Notes: generated from the sequence alone by a model not told the origin. A stretch of 64,000 nt of DNA from Pararhizobium sp. A13 (GCF_040126305.1 NZ_CP149510.1:2553001-2617000); one strand, 5' to 3'; counted from the stretch's first letter, positions 26,880 through 36,563 are shown. Made by a program: numbers and translations.

Positions 26880-28202
26880 ATGGCGAAGATTGCCTACCGA
26901 AACACCAGTCACGGCGTCGATATGCTCGCACCCAACGTCGCCGGCTTGTCGGAATATGCACAAGCGTCCTGGTTGACGACCGAGATCAAAGTCTTTCATG
27001 ATTCAAGCAATTATACATTGTTTGGAGGCACCGGGCTGAAGGTCTCTTCGACCTCAGGCCAGATCACCGATATCACCGCCGGCATCGTCAACACGATTAA
27101 GCTCGTGATCGGCGGGACGACCGTTTCGTCAGTGACGGGTTTGAATGTGTCGGCGGCCAAGCTTGGTGACGCGATTTTCGCCGAGAATGACGCGGCATTC
27201 ATGTCGCTGATCCTTTCGGGCAACGACACCGTCTACGGCACGAAGTATGACGACGACCTTGTTGGCGGCAACGGAAACGATACCCTGTATGGCAACGGCG
27301 GATATGACAAGCTTCATGGTGGCGCCGGCGCCGACAAACTCCTAGGCGGCTTCGGAGTTGATACCGCCTACTATCATCTGGCGAGAAAAGGCGTGGTCGC
27401 AAGTCTTGCCGATAGTTCGGTCAATACCAACGACGCCCGCGGAGACACCTATGTCTCCATCGAGAATCTGGCCGGATCGCGCTATGGCGACAAGCTCTAT
27501 GGCAATAGCAACGACAATTTTCTATGGGGCCAGGAAGGCAACGATTTTCTGGATGGGGGAAGCGGCAAAGATAATTTGTCGGGCGGTGCTGGCGCCGACA
27601 CGCTGCGCGGCGGGGCCGATTACGACTTCGCCAAGTATTCTGATGCCGCCCGCGGCGTCACCGCCAGCCTTGCCAATGCCTCCATCAATACCAACGACGC
27701 CCGCGGCGACACGTATATTTCCATCGAAGGCCTGAAGGGCTCCGACTTTGCCGATAGCCTTTACGGCAACAGCGAGTCAAATGCGCTTTGGGGATTTGAC
27801 GGAATCGACATTATCAATGGCTCTGGTGGCGACGACGTGATTGTGGGTGAAGCCGGCGCGGACGACCTAACCGGGGGGGCGGGCAAAGACATATTCGTCT
27901 TCAATTGGGTTTCCGATTCGACGGTTTCGGCGTCAGGCTGCGATACGATCTTCGACTTTTCCGGCGCCAGCGGCGACAGAATCGATCTCAGACTCGCCGA
28001 TGCCAATAAGTTCCTTTGGGATAGCGAGACATTCAGCTTCATCGGGACGGCTGCGTTCAGCGGCAAGGCTGGAGAACTGCGCTTCGACAAGATGGCGTCC
28101 GACACCTATATCTACGCGGACCTCGATGGCGACAGCACAGCCGATTTCGCCATTCATCTCGATGATGCGGTGAGCCTGAGCAAGGGCTCTTTCTTCCTCT
28201 GA
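26880..28202 (+). CDS. RTX-type calcium-binding secreted protein A
   Basis: 440 residues, no signal peptide. Residues 1-110 are a beta-rich domain I do not recognise, shared with the next gene (MAKIAYRNTSHGVDM here). Then come three blocks of calcium-binding nonapeptides (GGNGNDTLY, GGAGADKLL, GQEGNDFLD, GGSGKDNLS, GGAGADTLR) separated by two copies of a 45-residue spacer containing NTNDARGDTY and SIE. The last 100 residues are a serralysin-like C-terminal domain ending in FFL, the usual uncleaved type I secretion signal. No protease motif is seen. ATG at 26880 is preferred over GTG at 26877 because GGGGA is better spaced. AT-rich DNA precedes it. Confidence 0.85.
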   Translation: MAKIAYRNTSHGVDMLAPNVAGLSEYAQASWLTTEIKVFHDSSNYTLFGGTGLKVSSTSGQITDITAGIVNTIKLVIGGTTVSSVTGLNVSAAKLGDAIFAENDAAFMSLILSGNDTVYGTKYDDDLVGGNGNDTLYGNGGYDKLHGGAGADKLLGGFGVDTAYYHLARKGVVASLADSSVNTNDARGDTYVSIENLAGSRYGDKLYGNSNDNFLWGQEGNDFLDGGSGKDNLSGGAGADTLRGGADYDFAKYSDAARGVTASLANASINTNDARGDTYISIEGLKGSDFADSLYGNSESNALWGFDGIDIINGSGGDDVIVGEAGADDLTGGAGKDIFVFNWVSDSTVSASGCDTIFDFSGASGDRIDLRLADANKFLWDSETFSFIGTAAFSGKAGELRFDKMASDTYIYADLDGDSTADFAIHLDDAVSLSKGSFFL

Positions 28203-28360
28203 CCATCCGCTGCCGCGCCACGGTGCTGTACTGCGGCTGCATCCTTCTGAAACGGTTCGCCGGAAATCCACGTCGCGCTTCATTGCAAAACGGATGACCG
28301 GATATATAGTTCGCCCGGCCGAGCGGCGGGTATGCCGGTCTATTGAAACGGGATGTCAGA

Positions 28361-29422
28361 ATGGCGGTATTGACCTACAGAAATCCTGGCGACGGGGTCG
28401 ATATGTCCCTTACCGACGGTATCGGCAGCCTCTTCGACTACTCCAATTTTACCTCGAGTTCGACCGCGATCGTTTTCTACGACGATTTCGAGAACTACGC
28501 GTATTTCGATGGCTGGAACCTGTCCGTGGAAACGAGCCACGGCAGTTTTAAAGATATTACCGGCGGTACGCTCACGGGCCTCACGCTCGTTGACGATAAC
28601 GTCGTTTTCCTCCGGGTCACCGACGCCAACATATCGGCGGCCAGGATAGCCGATGCGGTCCAGACGAATGATGGTGCGAGTTTCCTCTCGCTGCTGCTCG
28701 CAGGCAACGATACCGTCAACGGGACACGTTACGCGGACGGATTGCTCGGGCTGGCGGGAAACGACACGCTGAACGGCAATGGCGGCAACGATGTTCTTGC
28801 AGGAGGCGCCGGGGCGGATCGGCTGGTAGGCGGCATCGGCGTGGATACCGCAACGTACCAGCTGGCAACAACCGGGGTGACGGCGAGCCTCGCGAATCCG
28901 TCGATCAACACGGGCGAGGCCAAGGGCGATACCTATTCGTCCATCGAAGCTCTGACCGGCACGCCCTACGCCGACAGGCTGTACGGGAATGCGGCCGGCA
29001 ACAGAATTGTCGGTGGCTTCGGCAATGACGTGATGGCAGGCGGTTCAGGCGCGGATAGGCTGATCGGTCAGGTCGGCGCTGACGACCTTTTCGGCGGGGC
29101 GGGGGCTGATACGTTCCGTTTCAAGGAGCTTTGGGAATCCACTTTGGCATCCGCTGGCCGCGATACGATTTTCGACTTTTCCGGTAGCCTCGGCGACAGG
29201 ATCGACCTGAGTGTCATCGACGCGCGCTACGGCACCCCGGAAAATGAGGCCTTCACCTTCATCGGCACCGCCGCCTTCAACGGCAAGGCCGGTGAGCTGC
29301 GCTACGAGAAGAAGGCCTCCGACACCTATATCTATGCGGACGTCAACGGCGACGGGAAAGCCGACTTCTCCATCCAGCTCGATGATGCGGTGACGCTGGC
29401 CAAGGGCTATTTCGTGCTCTGA
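28361..29422 (+). CDS. RTX-type calcium-binding secreted protein B (paralogue of A)
   Basis: 353 residues, a shorter paralogue of the upstream protein. It has the same unrecognised N-terminal domain (MAVLTYRNPGDGVDM, then LTGLTLVDDNV), the same nonapeptide blocks (GLAGNDTLN, GNGGNDVLA, GGAGADRLV, GGFGNDVMA, GGSGADRLI) but only one NTGEAKGDTY spacer, and the same C-terminal secretion domain (FTFIGTAAFNGKAGELRYEKK to YFVL). Loss of one internal repeat explains the length difference. Even the 16 bases after the stop match those after gene A in 15 positions, so the pair arose by tandem duplication. A bidirectional terminator follows. Confidence 0.85.
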   Translation: MAVLTYRNPGDGVDMSLTDGIGSLFDYSNFTSSSTAIVFYDDFENYAYFDGWNLSVETSHGSFKDITGGTLTGLTLVDDNVVFLRVTDANISAARIADAVQTNDGASFLSLLLAGNDTVNGTRYADGLLGLAGNDTLNGNGGNDVLAGGAGADRLVGGIGVDTATYQLATTGVTASLANPSINTGEAKGDTYSSIEALTGTPYADRLYGNAAGNRIVGGFGNDVMAGGSGADRLIGQVGADDLFGGAGADTFRFKELWESTLASAGRDTIFDFSGSLGDRIDLSVIDARYGTPENEAFTFIGTAAFNGKAGELRYEKKASDTYIYADVNGDGKADFSIQLDDAVTLAKGYFVL

Positions 29423-29447
29423 CCACCCGCTGCCGCATGAATCGAGC

Positions 29448-29477
29448 GGCCCCGTAATTCACGTTACGGGGCCTTTG
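29448..29477. terminator. Terminator between RTX B and esterase-like gene
   Basis: A 10-bp perfect stem, GGCCCCGTAA / TTACGGGGCC, with a six-base loop, followed by TTTGTC. It sits between two convergent genes and can serve both; the T tract is short. Confidence 0.75.
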
Positions 29478-29491
29478 TCGTTCCGTGCCGA

Positions 29492-30847
29492 TTACTTGGC
29501 GTTCAGGAATTCGCCGACTTCGAGCAGGACGAATTCATTGTCGTCGGCCTTGTCGAGCGAGCGGCCGGCCGAGAAGGGCAGGTTGTTGTCGTTGCCGACG
29601 ATGATGTGGGTGTCGTCGATGCGATCGACATTCTCGGTGGTGACGAACGGCATGTCGTAAAAGCCTTCGCCGCCGCCCTGGCGCTTCCTGTTGTCGGGAT
29701 CGGCGATCTTCAGGAGATCGATATAGCCGATCTTGCGCACCGCCTTGCCGGCGTTTTCATCGGTCATCTCGATCTTGTAGATGCGCTTCACCTTGGAGCC
29801 GACGGCGAAGCAATCCGGCTTCGGTTCCTTCGGGTTGGCGCAGGCCTTGTCGACCGTGCCGGCACCGTTGTCGCGCTCGATCACGAGAGCCGTCTTGTCG
29901 TCCAGCAGGTTGAAGTCGCCGATCGCTTCGCCGCCTTCGGCGAGCGGATAGAGCCAGCTGCGGCCGGTCCAGACTTTCGACGCGACATCGAGTTCGACGA
30001 TGCGCAGAGCCGGGCGGCCTTCGACCCGCTCGACGTTCTCTCCGTCGGTCCAGATGGGACCTTCAAGCAGGCCGTAGAGCTTGGCTCCGTCCTTGGACAG
30101 GGCAAGGCCTTCATAACCGCCGGAACGCTTGATGTTGAACGCCGGCATCGGCTTCGACGGGTCGGCCTGGACGGCGAGCGTCGGATTGTCGGGCGACATC
30201 ACCGGCTTGCCGTCGACCGTCGTCGCAACGACCTCTGTGAGCTTGCCTTCAAGATCGAACTTCAGGACGTAGGGACCGAACTCCTCGCCGACCCAGAAGC
30301 CGTCGGCAACCGGCTGGATCGATTCGACGTCGAAATCGGCGCCGGTCAGGTAGCGCTTGGCAGCGCCTTCCATGACGATCGGGAAGGGCGCCTTCTTGTC
30401 CGGATCAGTGAGGAACACTGTCTTCAGCGCCTCGACCTTGCCGGCGTCCCAGTCGATCCTGATGTTGTGCAGCATCAGCATCGTGTCTGAGGAGTTCAGC
30501 TTGCTGCCGAAGCCGTTGTCCGACAGGCTCCAGAAGGTGCCGTCCGGCATCGTCTTGATACCGGAGAAACCCTGCATCGGCTGACCGTCGAACGGCAGCG
30601 AAAGGCCGGTCAAACGCACGCCGTCCTTGCCCGGCACGGTGCCGAGCGCCTCGGTGCGCTTGCGGTCCGGCGTCGTGAACTTGCCGGAGGTCTTCAGATA
30701 ATCGGCCGCATCGGCGGGGGCGGCGATGATGGTGTTGGCCGGCAGCACGGCATGGGCCGAGAGCCTGGCCGGGAAGACCGTGTCTTCGGCAAGGGCGGCG
30801 GTGGTCAAAAGGCCGAGTGCCACGGAAGCGAAAAGAGCGTGTTTCAT
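29492..30847 (-). CDS. Esterase-like activity of phytase family protein, periplasmic
   Basis: 451 residues with a Sec signal peptide (LFASVALGLLTTAALAED). The mature protein is a beta-propeller-like domain of the phytase-like esterase group (PF13449), with LPFDGQPMQGFSGIK, GTFWSLSDNGFGSK, GADFDVESIQ, WVGEEFGPYVLKFD and GYEGLALSKDG as repeated blade segments. Members have phosphatase or esterase activity; the true substrate is unknown. Of two adjacent ATG codons, the second (30847) has a better spaced GGGGG. It converges with RTX B. A large ANPKEPKPDC insert holds two cysteines. Confidence 0.87.
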   Translation of the reverse strand: MKHALFASVALGLLTTAALAEDTVFPARLSAHAVLPANTIIAAPADAADYLKTSGKFTTPDRKRTEALGTVPGKDGVRLTGLSLPFDGQPMQGFSGIKTMPDGTFWSLSDNGFGSKLNSSDTMLMLHNIRIDWDAGKVEALKTVFLTDPDKKAPFPIVMEGAAKRYLTGADFDVESIQPVADGFWVGEEFGPYVLKFDLEGKLTEVVATTVDGKPVMSPDNPTLAVQADPSKPMPAFNIKRSGGYEGLALSKDGAKLYGLLEGPIWTDGENVERVEGRPALRIVELDVASKVWTGRSWLYPLAEGGEAIGDFNLLDDKTALVIERDNGAGTVDKACANPKEPKPDCFAVGSKVKRIYKIEMTDENAGKAVRKIGYIDLLKIADPDNRKRQGGGEGFYDMPFVTTENVDRIDDTHIIVGNDNNLPFSAGRSLDKADDNEFVLLEVGEFLNAK

Positions 30848-30956
30848 CATGTCCCCCTATGAGCGGTTTGAATAAGGGGTTTCGCTTAGCAGGAGTTTGA
30901 TGTCGGCGAATTGACGCCTGGATGAAGCTTTGGTGACGGCGGCTATGGCCGGCCGG

Positions 30957-32027
30957 TCATTCGGCGGGGATCCGCAGATCGAACGTTTCGGCGACGGCCG
31001 CGACCTTGGCCCGTGATTTCAGCGCCATGACCCCGAGCGTTTGGCCGCGTCCCTTGACGGCATGGACGCCGAGATCGTCGATCGCGATCGTTTGCGGAAG
31101 CTTGATCCGTTCGGCGAGCTCGGCCGAGATCAGCACCGGCCTGTTCAGCGTCTTGCACAGCGATTCCAGCCGCGCCGTGGTGTTCACGGTGTCGCCAAAA
31201 TAGGCGATCTTGTGGTGGTGCACGCCGATTTCTGCGGTGATAATCGATCCGCCATGGAGAGCGGCCCGCAGCCGCGGCACCTGGCCGAACCGCTTGCGCC
31301 AGGCCTCCGCATCAGCTTCGATTTCGTCAAGGATATCGAAGATGCAGCGAACGCAGCGCGCATGTTTCACGCCTTTTTCCAATGGCCAGGTAACGATCGC
31401 GGCATCGCCGACATAGTCGTCGATCGCGCCCTTGTGACGCCGGACCGGTTCCGCGAAGGTAGCAAAGAGGGCTTTCAGAAACTGCTGCGCGCGCAGGTCG
31501 CCATGCTTTTCGGCAAAGGATGTCGAATCGGCGAGATCGATGAACAGGAAGACGCGTTCCTCTTTCACCGGCGTGCGATAGCGGCTGATCAGCATGCTGG
31601 TGAAGACATCGTGGCCGAGCAGATCGCGGACGCGCAGAATGAAGACGATCAGGGCGCAGACGGCGAGCGCGTAGAGAAACACGTTGAAAGGCATCATGAC
31701 GATATCGGCCAGCGACTTCGGCTCGATGAGCCCCAGCCACCACATCAACAGCGCCGCCACCGCATAGCCGGCGCTCATCAGAACTTCGTAGATCACAAGC
31801 GCTGAAACGATGAAGACGGGCGTTGGAAGCCGCTCGATCCGCCGGCTCAGCGGACGAAACAGCAGTCGGCGTTCGAAGGCGATAATCGGCACGCCCATGA
31901 AGGCAGCGAAGACCGCGCCGATGATCACGGGTTCGCCGGGATAGACCACAAGGCCGTAGAGCACGCCGCTCAACGCCATGCCGAGCGTGATCATCAGCCA
32001 GTTCTCTGTGGGAGATATTTCTCTCAT
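30957..32027 (-). CDS. Membrane class III adenylate/guanylate cyclase
   Basis: 356 residues. Four membrane helices in the N-terminal 140 residues (starting ENWLMITLGMALSGVLYGLV) are followed by a catalytic domain with LFIDLADSTSFAEKHG, DDYVGDAAIVTW and YFGDTVNTTARLE. The first metal aspartate (IDLAD), the second (YVGDA) and the transition-state asparagine (VNTTARLE) are present, so it should be active, making cAMP or cGMP. Rhizobia have many such cyclases. Upstream is the esterase-like gene, downstream (in genome order) a 208-bp gap to rnd. Confidence 0.9.
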   Translation of the reverse strand: MREISPTENWLMITLGMALSGVLYGLVVYPGEPVIIGAVFAAFMGVPIIAFERRLLFRPLSRRIERLPTPVFIVSALVIYEVLMSAGYAVAALLMWWLGLIEPKSLADIVMMPFNVFLYALAVCALIVFILRVRDLLGHDVFTSMLISRYRTPVKEERVFLFIDLADSTSFAEKHGDLRAQQFLKALFATFAEPVRRHKGAIDDYVGDAAIVTWPLEKGVKHARCVRCIFDILDEIEADAEAWRKRFGQVPRLRAALHGGSIITAEIGVHHHKIAYFGDTVNTTARLESLCKTLNRPVLISAELAERIKLPQTIAIDDLGVHAVKGRGQTLGVMALKSRAKVAAVAETFDLRIPAE

Positions 32028-32196
32028 GACACCCGGTTCACCGTGGCAATGGACGGCATTGTTCCACTTGTAGGCGTGGGGTCAAGCGATTTCGCGTGAC
32101 CGTATTGTCGCAGCTGCGTTCATGCGCAGTTCGGTCCCAATGTGCCAAGGTCGTCGGCAGCGCACTTCCTGCCGACAGGAAGCTTGTCGACAAGAT

Positions 32197-32226
32197 CATC
32201 AAGGGTGCCAGGATGCACCCTTGATG
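32197..32226 (-). terminator. Strong hairpin after rnd
   Basis: A 12-bp perfect stem, CATCAAGGGTGC with GCACCCTTGATG, loop CAGGAT, located ten bases after the rnd stop. No T tract follows on the minus strand, so it is either a factor-dependent end, an RNA-stabilising 3' hairpin, or a protein-binding site. Two smaller palindromes lie just beyond (CTTGTCGACAAG at 32183-32194; TCCTG/CAGGA at 32167-32180). Confidence 0.55.
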
Positions 32227-32235
32227 CCGGATGGC

Positions 32236-33381
32236 TCAAAGCTCGACGGCCTCGATCTTGCGGTCGACGAAACGCAGCGCGACTTCGCCGTTGATCAGCT
32301 TGAGCGCAGTGTCGCCGAACAGCTCGCGGCGCCAGCCCTTCAGGGCGCCGACATCGGCCTTCGGGCCTTCCGAGGCGATGCGTTCGAGATCGTCGGAATT
32401 GGCGATGATCTTGGCAGCGACGCCCTGTTTTTCCGCGATCAGCTTGAGCAGCACCTTGAGCATTTCGCTGGCGGCGGCAGCACCCTCCGGCGACTGGTTC
32501 TGACGCGGCAGCTTCGGCATCTCGGACTTCGGCAGTTCGAGCGCCGCGTTGACGGCCTCGATGATCGCCGTGCCGGCTGCCGAGCGCTCCCAACCCTTGG
32601 GGATGGTGCGCAGGCGCGACAGCGCTTCGGCGTCCTTCGGCTGCTGCTGGGCGATCTCGTAGAGGCCGTCATCCTTGAGGATACGGCCGCGCGGGACGTT
32701 GCGGTTGCGCGCCTCGCGCTCGCGCCAGGCGGCGACCTTCTGCAGAACGGCCAGTTCCTGTGGCTTCTTCAGCCGCATCTTCAGCCGCTGCCAGGCGTCG
32801 TCCGGGTGGATGTCATAGGTTTCCTTGGCCTCGAGGATCGCCATTTCCTCGGTCAGCCACAGCGAGCGGCCTTCGCGTTCGAGCTCTTCCTTCAGATGCA
32901 GGTAGACCTCGCGCAGATGGGTGACGTCGGCCAGCGCATAGTCGAGCTGCTTGTCCGAAAGCGGCCGCCGGCTCCAGTCGGTGAAGCGCGAGGACTTGTC
33001 GATATGGACGCCCTTGATGCGGCTGACGAGCTGGTCGTAGGAAACGCTGTCGCCGAAGCCGCAGACCATGGCGGCAACCTGCGTATCGAAGATCGGATGC
33101 GGGATCAGCTTGCCGAGATTGTAGATGATTTCGATGTCCTGGCGCGCGGCATGGAAGACCTTGATCACGCTGGTATTGGCCATCAGTTCGAAGAATGGCG
33201 CAAGATCGATGTCCTTTGCCATCGGGTCGACGATGACGGCCATGTCCGGTCCGGCCATCTGGATCAGGCACAGTTGCGGCCAGAAGGTCGTTTCGCGGAG
33301 AAATTCCGTGTCGATTGTCAGGTACTGCCCCTGCGCCAGCGTTTCGCAGGCGGCGGCAAGTTCGGCGGTTGTCTCGATCAT
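32236..33381 (-). CDS. rnd: Ribonuclease D
   Basis: 381 residues. The DEDD exonuclease domain has TIDTEFLRE, FHAARQDIEII and the DYALADVTHL motif with the DEDDy tyrosine. HRDC-type helical domains follow, including LPRQNQSPEG near the C terminus. RNase D trims the 3' ends of tRNA precursors and other small RNAs. The start is the ATG of MIETTAEL at 33381 rather than the TTG directly before it. It is divergent neither side: the multicopper oxidase gene lies upstream on the same strand, 83 bp away. Confidence 0.94.
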   Translation of the reverse strand: MIETTAELAAACETLAQGQYLTIDTEFLRETTFWPQLCLIQMAGPDMAVIVDPMAKDIDLAPFFELMANTSVIKVFHAARQDIEIIYNLGKLIPHPIFDTQVAAMVCGFGDSVSYDQLVSRIKGVHIDKSSRFTDWSRRPLSDKQLDYALADVTHLREVYLHLKEELEREGRSLWLTEEMAILEAKETYDIHPDDAWQRLKMRLKKPQELAVLQKVAAWREREARNRNVPRGRILKDDGLYEIAQQQPKDAEALSRLRTIPKGWERSAAGTAIIEAVNAALELPKSEMPKLPRQNQSPEGAAAASEMLKVLLKLIAEKQGVAAKIIANSDDLERIASEGPKADVGALKGWRRELFGDTALKLINGEVALRFVDRKIEAVEL

Positions 33382-33464
33382 CAAACTTCAATCACTATGG
33401 CGGAAATGCGGCTATAAACTCATCCGATGTATCGCTTCGCGCCATGCGTCACAATGGAAAAAGC

Positions 33465-34868
33465 TCAGGCGATACGGAAATATCCCGACATTCCAGTCTT
33501 CTGATGCTCGATGATATGGCAATGCAACAGCCAGTCGCCAAGGTTGTCGGCGACGAGGCCGAGTTCGGCCTGCTCGTCCGGAAGCAACAGGATGGTGTCG
33601 GTTGGCGGCGGCAGCACCGTGCGCTTGTTGGAACTGAGGATGCGGAAGCTGAGGCCATGCAGGTGGATCGGGTGCGCGTGCGGCGTGCGGTTGCGCACCT
33701 GCAGCACATAGCTCCTGCCGAACTTCAGTTCCGAAAGCGGCGCCACCGGATCGGGCGTATCGCCCGGCCACGGCACCTTGTTGACCGCCCAGAAGGTATA
33801 GCCGAGCGTGCCGCAGATGCTTGGGGCAGGCGCATGCTCGGCCGTCGCGGTGAAATCAAGCGGAATGCGTTCGGCGACGGAAAGATCGGCCTCCAGCACC
33901 GGGTTGGCCGGCAGCGGTTTCACGTCGCGGATATCGCGCTTCAGCGACGTCCCGGTTGCCCGCAATGTTGCGATGGTCCACGGAGAAGAGCCGCGGAAAT
34001 TGCCGAGCCGGACCACCGTGCCCTCTGTGTCCGGCATGCGCAGGATCAGGTCGACGCGCTGGCCGGGGCCGAAATCCAGCCGGTCGAGCGGGAAGGGCTC
34101 CTCGACCGGATTGCCATCGAGCGCGATGACGAGCGTCGGCGCGCCTTCTATCCCAAGCGTGTAGATCCGCGTGACATCGGTCGCCGCCAGCCGGACGCGC
34201 ACGAGGCCACCGGACGGCGCGTCGTAGACGGGCTCCTGCTGCCAGTTGGCTGTGCGGATCGTGCCATAGGTGCCGCCGCGCGCCGCGTCGCGTGGCTTGA
34301 AGGGCGCGATGAAGGCGCCGCCGGCACCCAGCCGCCAGTCGCGCAGGTTGAGCACGATTTCCGCATCGAAGACCGGATCGTCGGCGTTCTCGACGACGAT
34401 GACGCCGGTCAGCCCGTGGCCCATCTGGGTCAGCGTGTTGCAGTGCGGATGATACCAGAAGATACCGGCATCCGGCGGCGTAAAGGCATAATCGAAGCCG
34501 TCGCCGGGATAGACATAGGCTTGCGTCATCTCCGGCACGCCGTCCATGGCGTTGGCGATGCGCAGGCCGTGCCAGTGGATCGTCGTCGGCTCGTCAATGC
34601 CGTTCACGAGCCGAGCGGCAAACGGCTCGCCCTTTTTCATCCGGATCACCGGCGGCATGCCCGTCGCTGCGGCATCGCTTGTCCCATAGGTCATCACCTT
34701 TGGCGTGATGCCATCGTTGGCGAGCTTCGCATCGGTGAACTGGGCCTTGAGCAGAAGCGGCGAGGGGGCCGCGGCACTGCGTCCGGCCGCGAGGCCGGCG
34801 CCGAGCGAGAAGGAGGCGGCTGCGGCGGCCGATCCCTTCAGAAGCGTGCGGCGGCTGATGGCTGACAT
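33465..34868 (-). CDS. Tat-exported multicopper oxidase
   Basis: 467 residues. The N terminus has a twin-arginine signal (SRRTLLKGSAAAAASFSLGA). All four copper-site blocks are present: HWHGLRI, WYHPHCNT, HPIHLHG and HCHIIEHQKTGM, covering T1 and the T2/T3 cluster. No methionine-rich insert typical of CueO was noticed. Such enzymes oxidise phenols or metal ions (Cu(I), Fe(II), Mn(II)) at the periplasm with reduction of oxygen to water. It precedes rnd and follows an MFS gene by 88 bp on the same strand. No copper-regulatory site was identified. Confidence 0.93.
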   Translation of the reverse strand: MSAISRRTLLKGSAAAAASFSLGAGLAAGRSAAAPSPLLLKAQFTDAKLANDGITPKVMTYGTSDAAATGMPPVIRMKKGEPFAARLVNGIDEPTTIHWHGLRIANAMDGVPEMTQAYVYPGDGFDYAFTPPDAGIFWYHPHCNTLTQMGHGLTGVIVVENADDPVFDAEIVLNLRDWRLGAGGAFIAPFKPRDAARGGTYGTIRTANWQQEPVYDAPSGGLVRVRLAATDVTRIYTLGIEGAPTLVIALDGNPVEEPFPLDRLDFGPGQRVDLILRMPDTEGTVVRLGNFRGSSPWTIATLRATGTSLKRDIRDVKPLPANPVLEADLSVAERIPLDFTATAEHAPAPSICGTLGYTFWAVNKVPWPGDTPDPVAPLSELKFGRSYVLQVRNRTPHAHPIHLHGLSFRILSSNKRTVLPPPTDTILLLPDEQAELGLVADNLGDWLLHCHIIEHQKTGMSGYFRIA

Positions 34869-34956
34869 AAGGAATGGTTCCGGCAGTTGAGATGCTTGCG
34901 CTTCTTAAACTTGACGGCATCCTTCAGCAATTGGAAAGCGACGGTACCGTGAACGG

Positions 34957-36195
34957 TTACACGTCCTTCTTTTCCCCGGGTGCTGCCGCCAGCTTGTTGA
35001 AGAAGGAGGAGGTGCGCAACAGGTTGCGGAAGCGCATCGAACGCTCGCCCGCCGGCACCGCGCCACGCGCCGTCATGCGCTGCAGCGTGTAGAGCATGAA
35101 GGCGGCAAGCACTGCGGCCGTATAGATGAACAATGCCTGCGGTCCGAAGATATCCAGCATGAAGGAGGCAAACAGCGGGCCGACAACGGCGCCGCACGAC
35201 CAGAAGAACAGCATGCCCGCAGATACCAGTGCATGCTGGCCTTCGGCGGCATGGTCGTTGGCATGGGCCGAACAGAGCGAATAGAGCGGCATGGCGAAAG
35301 CGCCGAAGACGAAGATGCCGATGAAGTTCAGCCACTCGTCGCTGCCGGCGAAGAAGGCGAGGTAGAGACCGGCGATGAGCGAGCCGAAGGTGGCGAAGAG
35401 AATGATCAGCCGCCGGTCCAGCCGGTCGGAATAGAGCCCGAGCGGATATTGCAGCACGACGCCGCCGATGATGCCGACGCTCATGAACGTGGCGATCGCG
35501 GTGATCGACAGGCCGATACCCTCGGCATAGATCGGTCCGAGCGAGCGGAAGGTCGAGTTCGTCAGTCCGACGACGATGCAGCCGATCGTGGCGAGCGGCG
35601 AGATGTTCCATAGCGCCTTGATGTCGAACTTGATCGCCGCCGGTGCGCCGGGGCTGGAGCGGTCGGCAAAGGAGATCGGTACGAGCGACAGCGTCAGCGC
35701 CATCGAGACGATGGCAAAAAGCTGGAAGCCTTCGATGCCGACGGTCGGGATCAGATATTGCGCCGCCGTGACCGAGCCGAGGTCGACCAGGCGGTAGATC
35801 GACAGCGTCCGCGCCCGGTTGGAATTCGTCACCCGCGCGTTCAACCAGCTTTCGACGGTCGCGAACAGGCTGGCGAAACAGATGCCGGCAACCAGCCGCA
35901 TCAGGAACCAGAACCATGGATCGATCAGCAGAACCATGGCGATCGACGCCGCCGAGGCGATTGCCGCCATGGCCGAAAACGTGCGGATATGGCCGATCGA
36001 GCGCAGGATGCGCGTCACGTAGATGCAGCCGATGGCAAAGCCGATATTGTAGCCCGTGCCGACGAGGCCGATCAGCGAGGTCGAAAAGCCCTCCTGCAAG
36101 GCTCGCAATGAAATATACGTTCCCTGCAGCCCGTTGCCGCCGATCAGAATGCCTGCGGTGACGAGGAGGGGGATGAGCGGACGTATATGCGACAT
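34957..36195 (-). CDS. MFS transporter, YcaD-like
   Basis: 412 residues with twelve hydrophobic helices. The first helix is LIPLLVTAGILIGGNGLQGTY, and the loop after TM2 and TM4 carry basic motifs, typical of small-molecule MFS carriers of the YcaD group. The C-terminal cytoplasmic tail is basic (MRFRNLLRTSSFFNK). The start is MSHIRPLIPLL; the long in-frame extension to 36483 has no membrane-protein features. The substrate is unknown. It lies upstream of the multicopper oxidase on the same strand and is divergent from aspS across a 368-bp gap. Confidence 0.87.
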   Translation of the reverse strand: MSHIRPLIPLLVTAGILIGGNGLQGTYISLRALQEGFSTSLIGLVGTGYNIGFAIGCIYVTRILRSIGHIRTFSAMAAIASAASIAMVLLIDPWFWFLMRLVAGICFASLFATVESWLNARVTNSNRARTLSIYRLVDLGSVTAAQYLIPTVGIEGFQLFAIVSMALTLSLVPISFADRSSPGAPAAIKFDIKALWNISPLATIGCIVVGLTNSTFRSLGPIYAEGIGLSITAIATFMSVGIIGGVVLQYPLGLYSDRLDRRLIILFATFGSLIAGLYLAFFAGSDEWLNFIGIFVFGAFAMPLYSLCSAHANDHAAEGQHALVSAGMLFFWSCGAVVGPLFASFMLDIFGPQALFIYTAAVLAAFMLYTLQRMTARGAVPAGERSMRFRNLLRTSSFFNKLAAAPGEKKDV

Positions 36196-36563
36196 GGAAG
36201 GGAAAAATCCGGATTTCGGCGGCGACTCAAAGCAGATCGGCTCGGCCACAGAGTGTTTTAGCCGCGGATCGGCCCAGAAAACAGCGGGAATTTCGCCTTT
36301 TTCTGCCGTTTCCTGCTGAATTGATCGTGAAAACAAGCACGCGCTGCCGTCGCCGGTATCGCACGGACGACGCCGTCTAGAGATAACGCCTGCTGGCCGT
36401 TCCCGGGGCGGCGCGATGTCGCCGCAAAGCTTGCCTGCGGTCTTGCCAACAAAGCTCCGGCCTTGACAAATCGGCCTCACCATGCGCTTTTCCGCCCGAT
36501 TTTGACGCTGCCGCAGCGCGCTTTGGCGTGGCCGCGCGGCACCCTTGGTTCCAGGATAATATG
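36196..36563. other. Intergenic region upstream of aspS
   Basis: 368 bp without a supported gene, between divergent MFS and aspS genes. It should contain both promoters. No clear T-box, riboswitch or palindromic operator was found, and the short open frames within it look accidental. Confidence 0.4.

Noticed and set aside
27360..27780. Repeats in RTX A considered as a CRISPR-like or mobile repeat
   Set aside because: They are in-frame protein repeats (NTNDARGDTY spacers), not direct DNA repeats with spacers.
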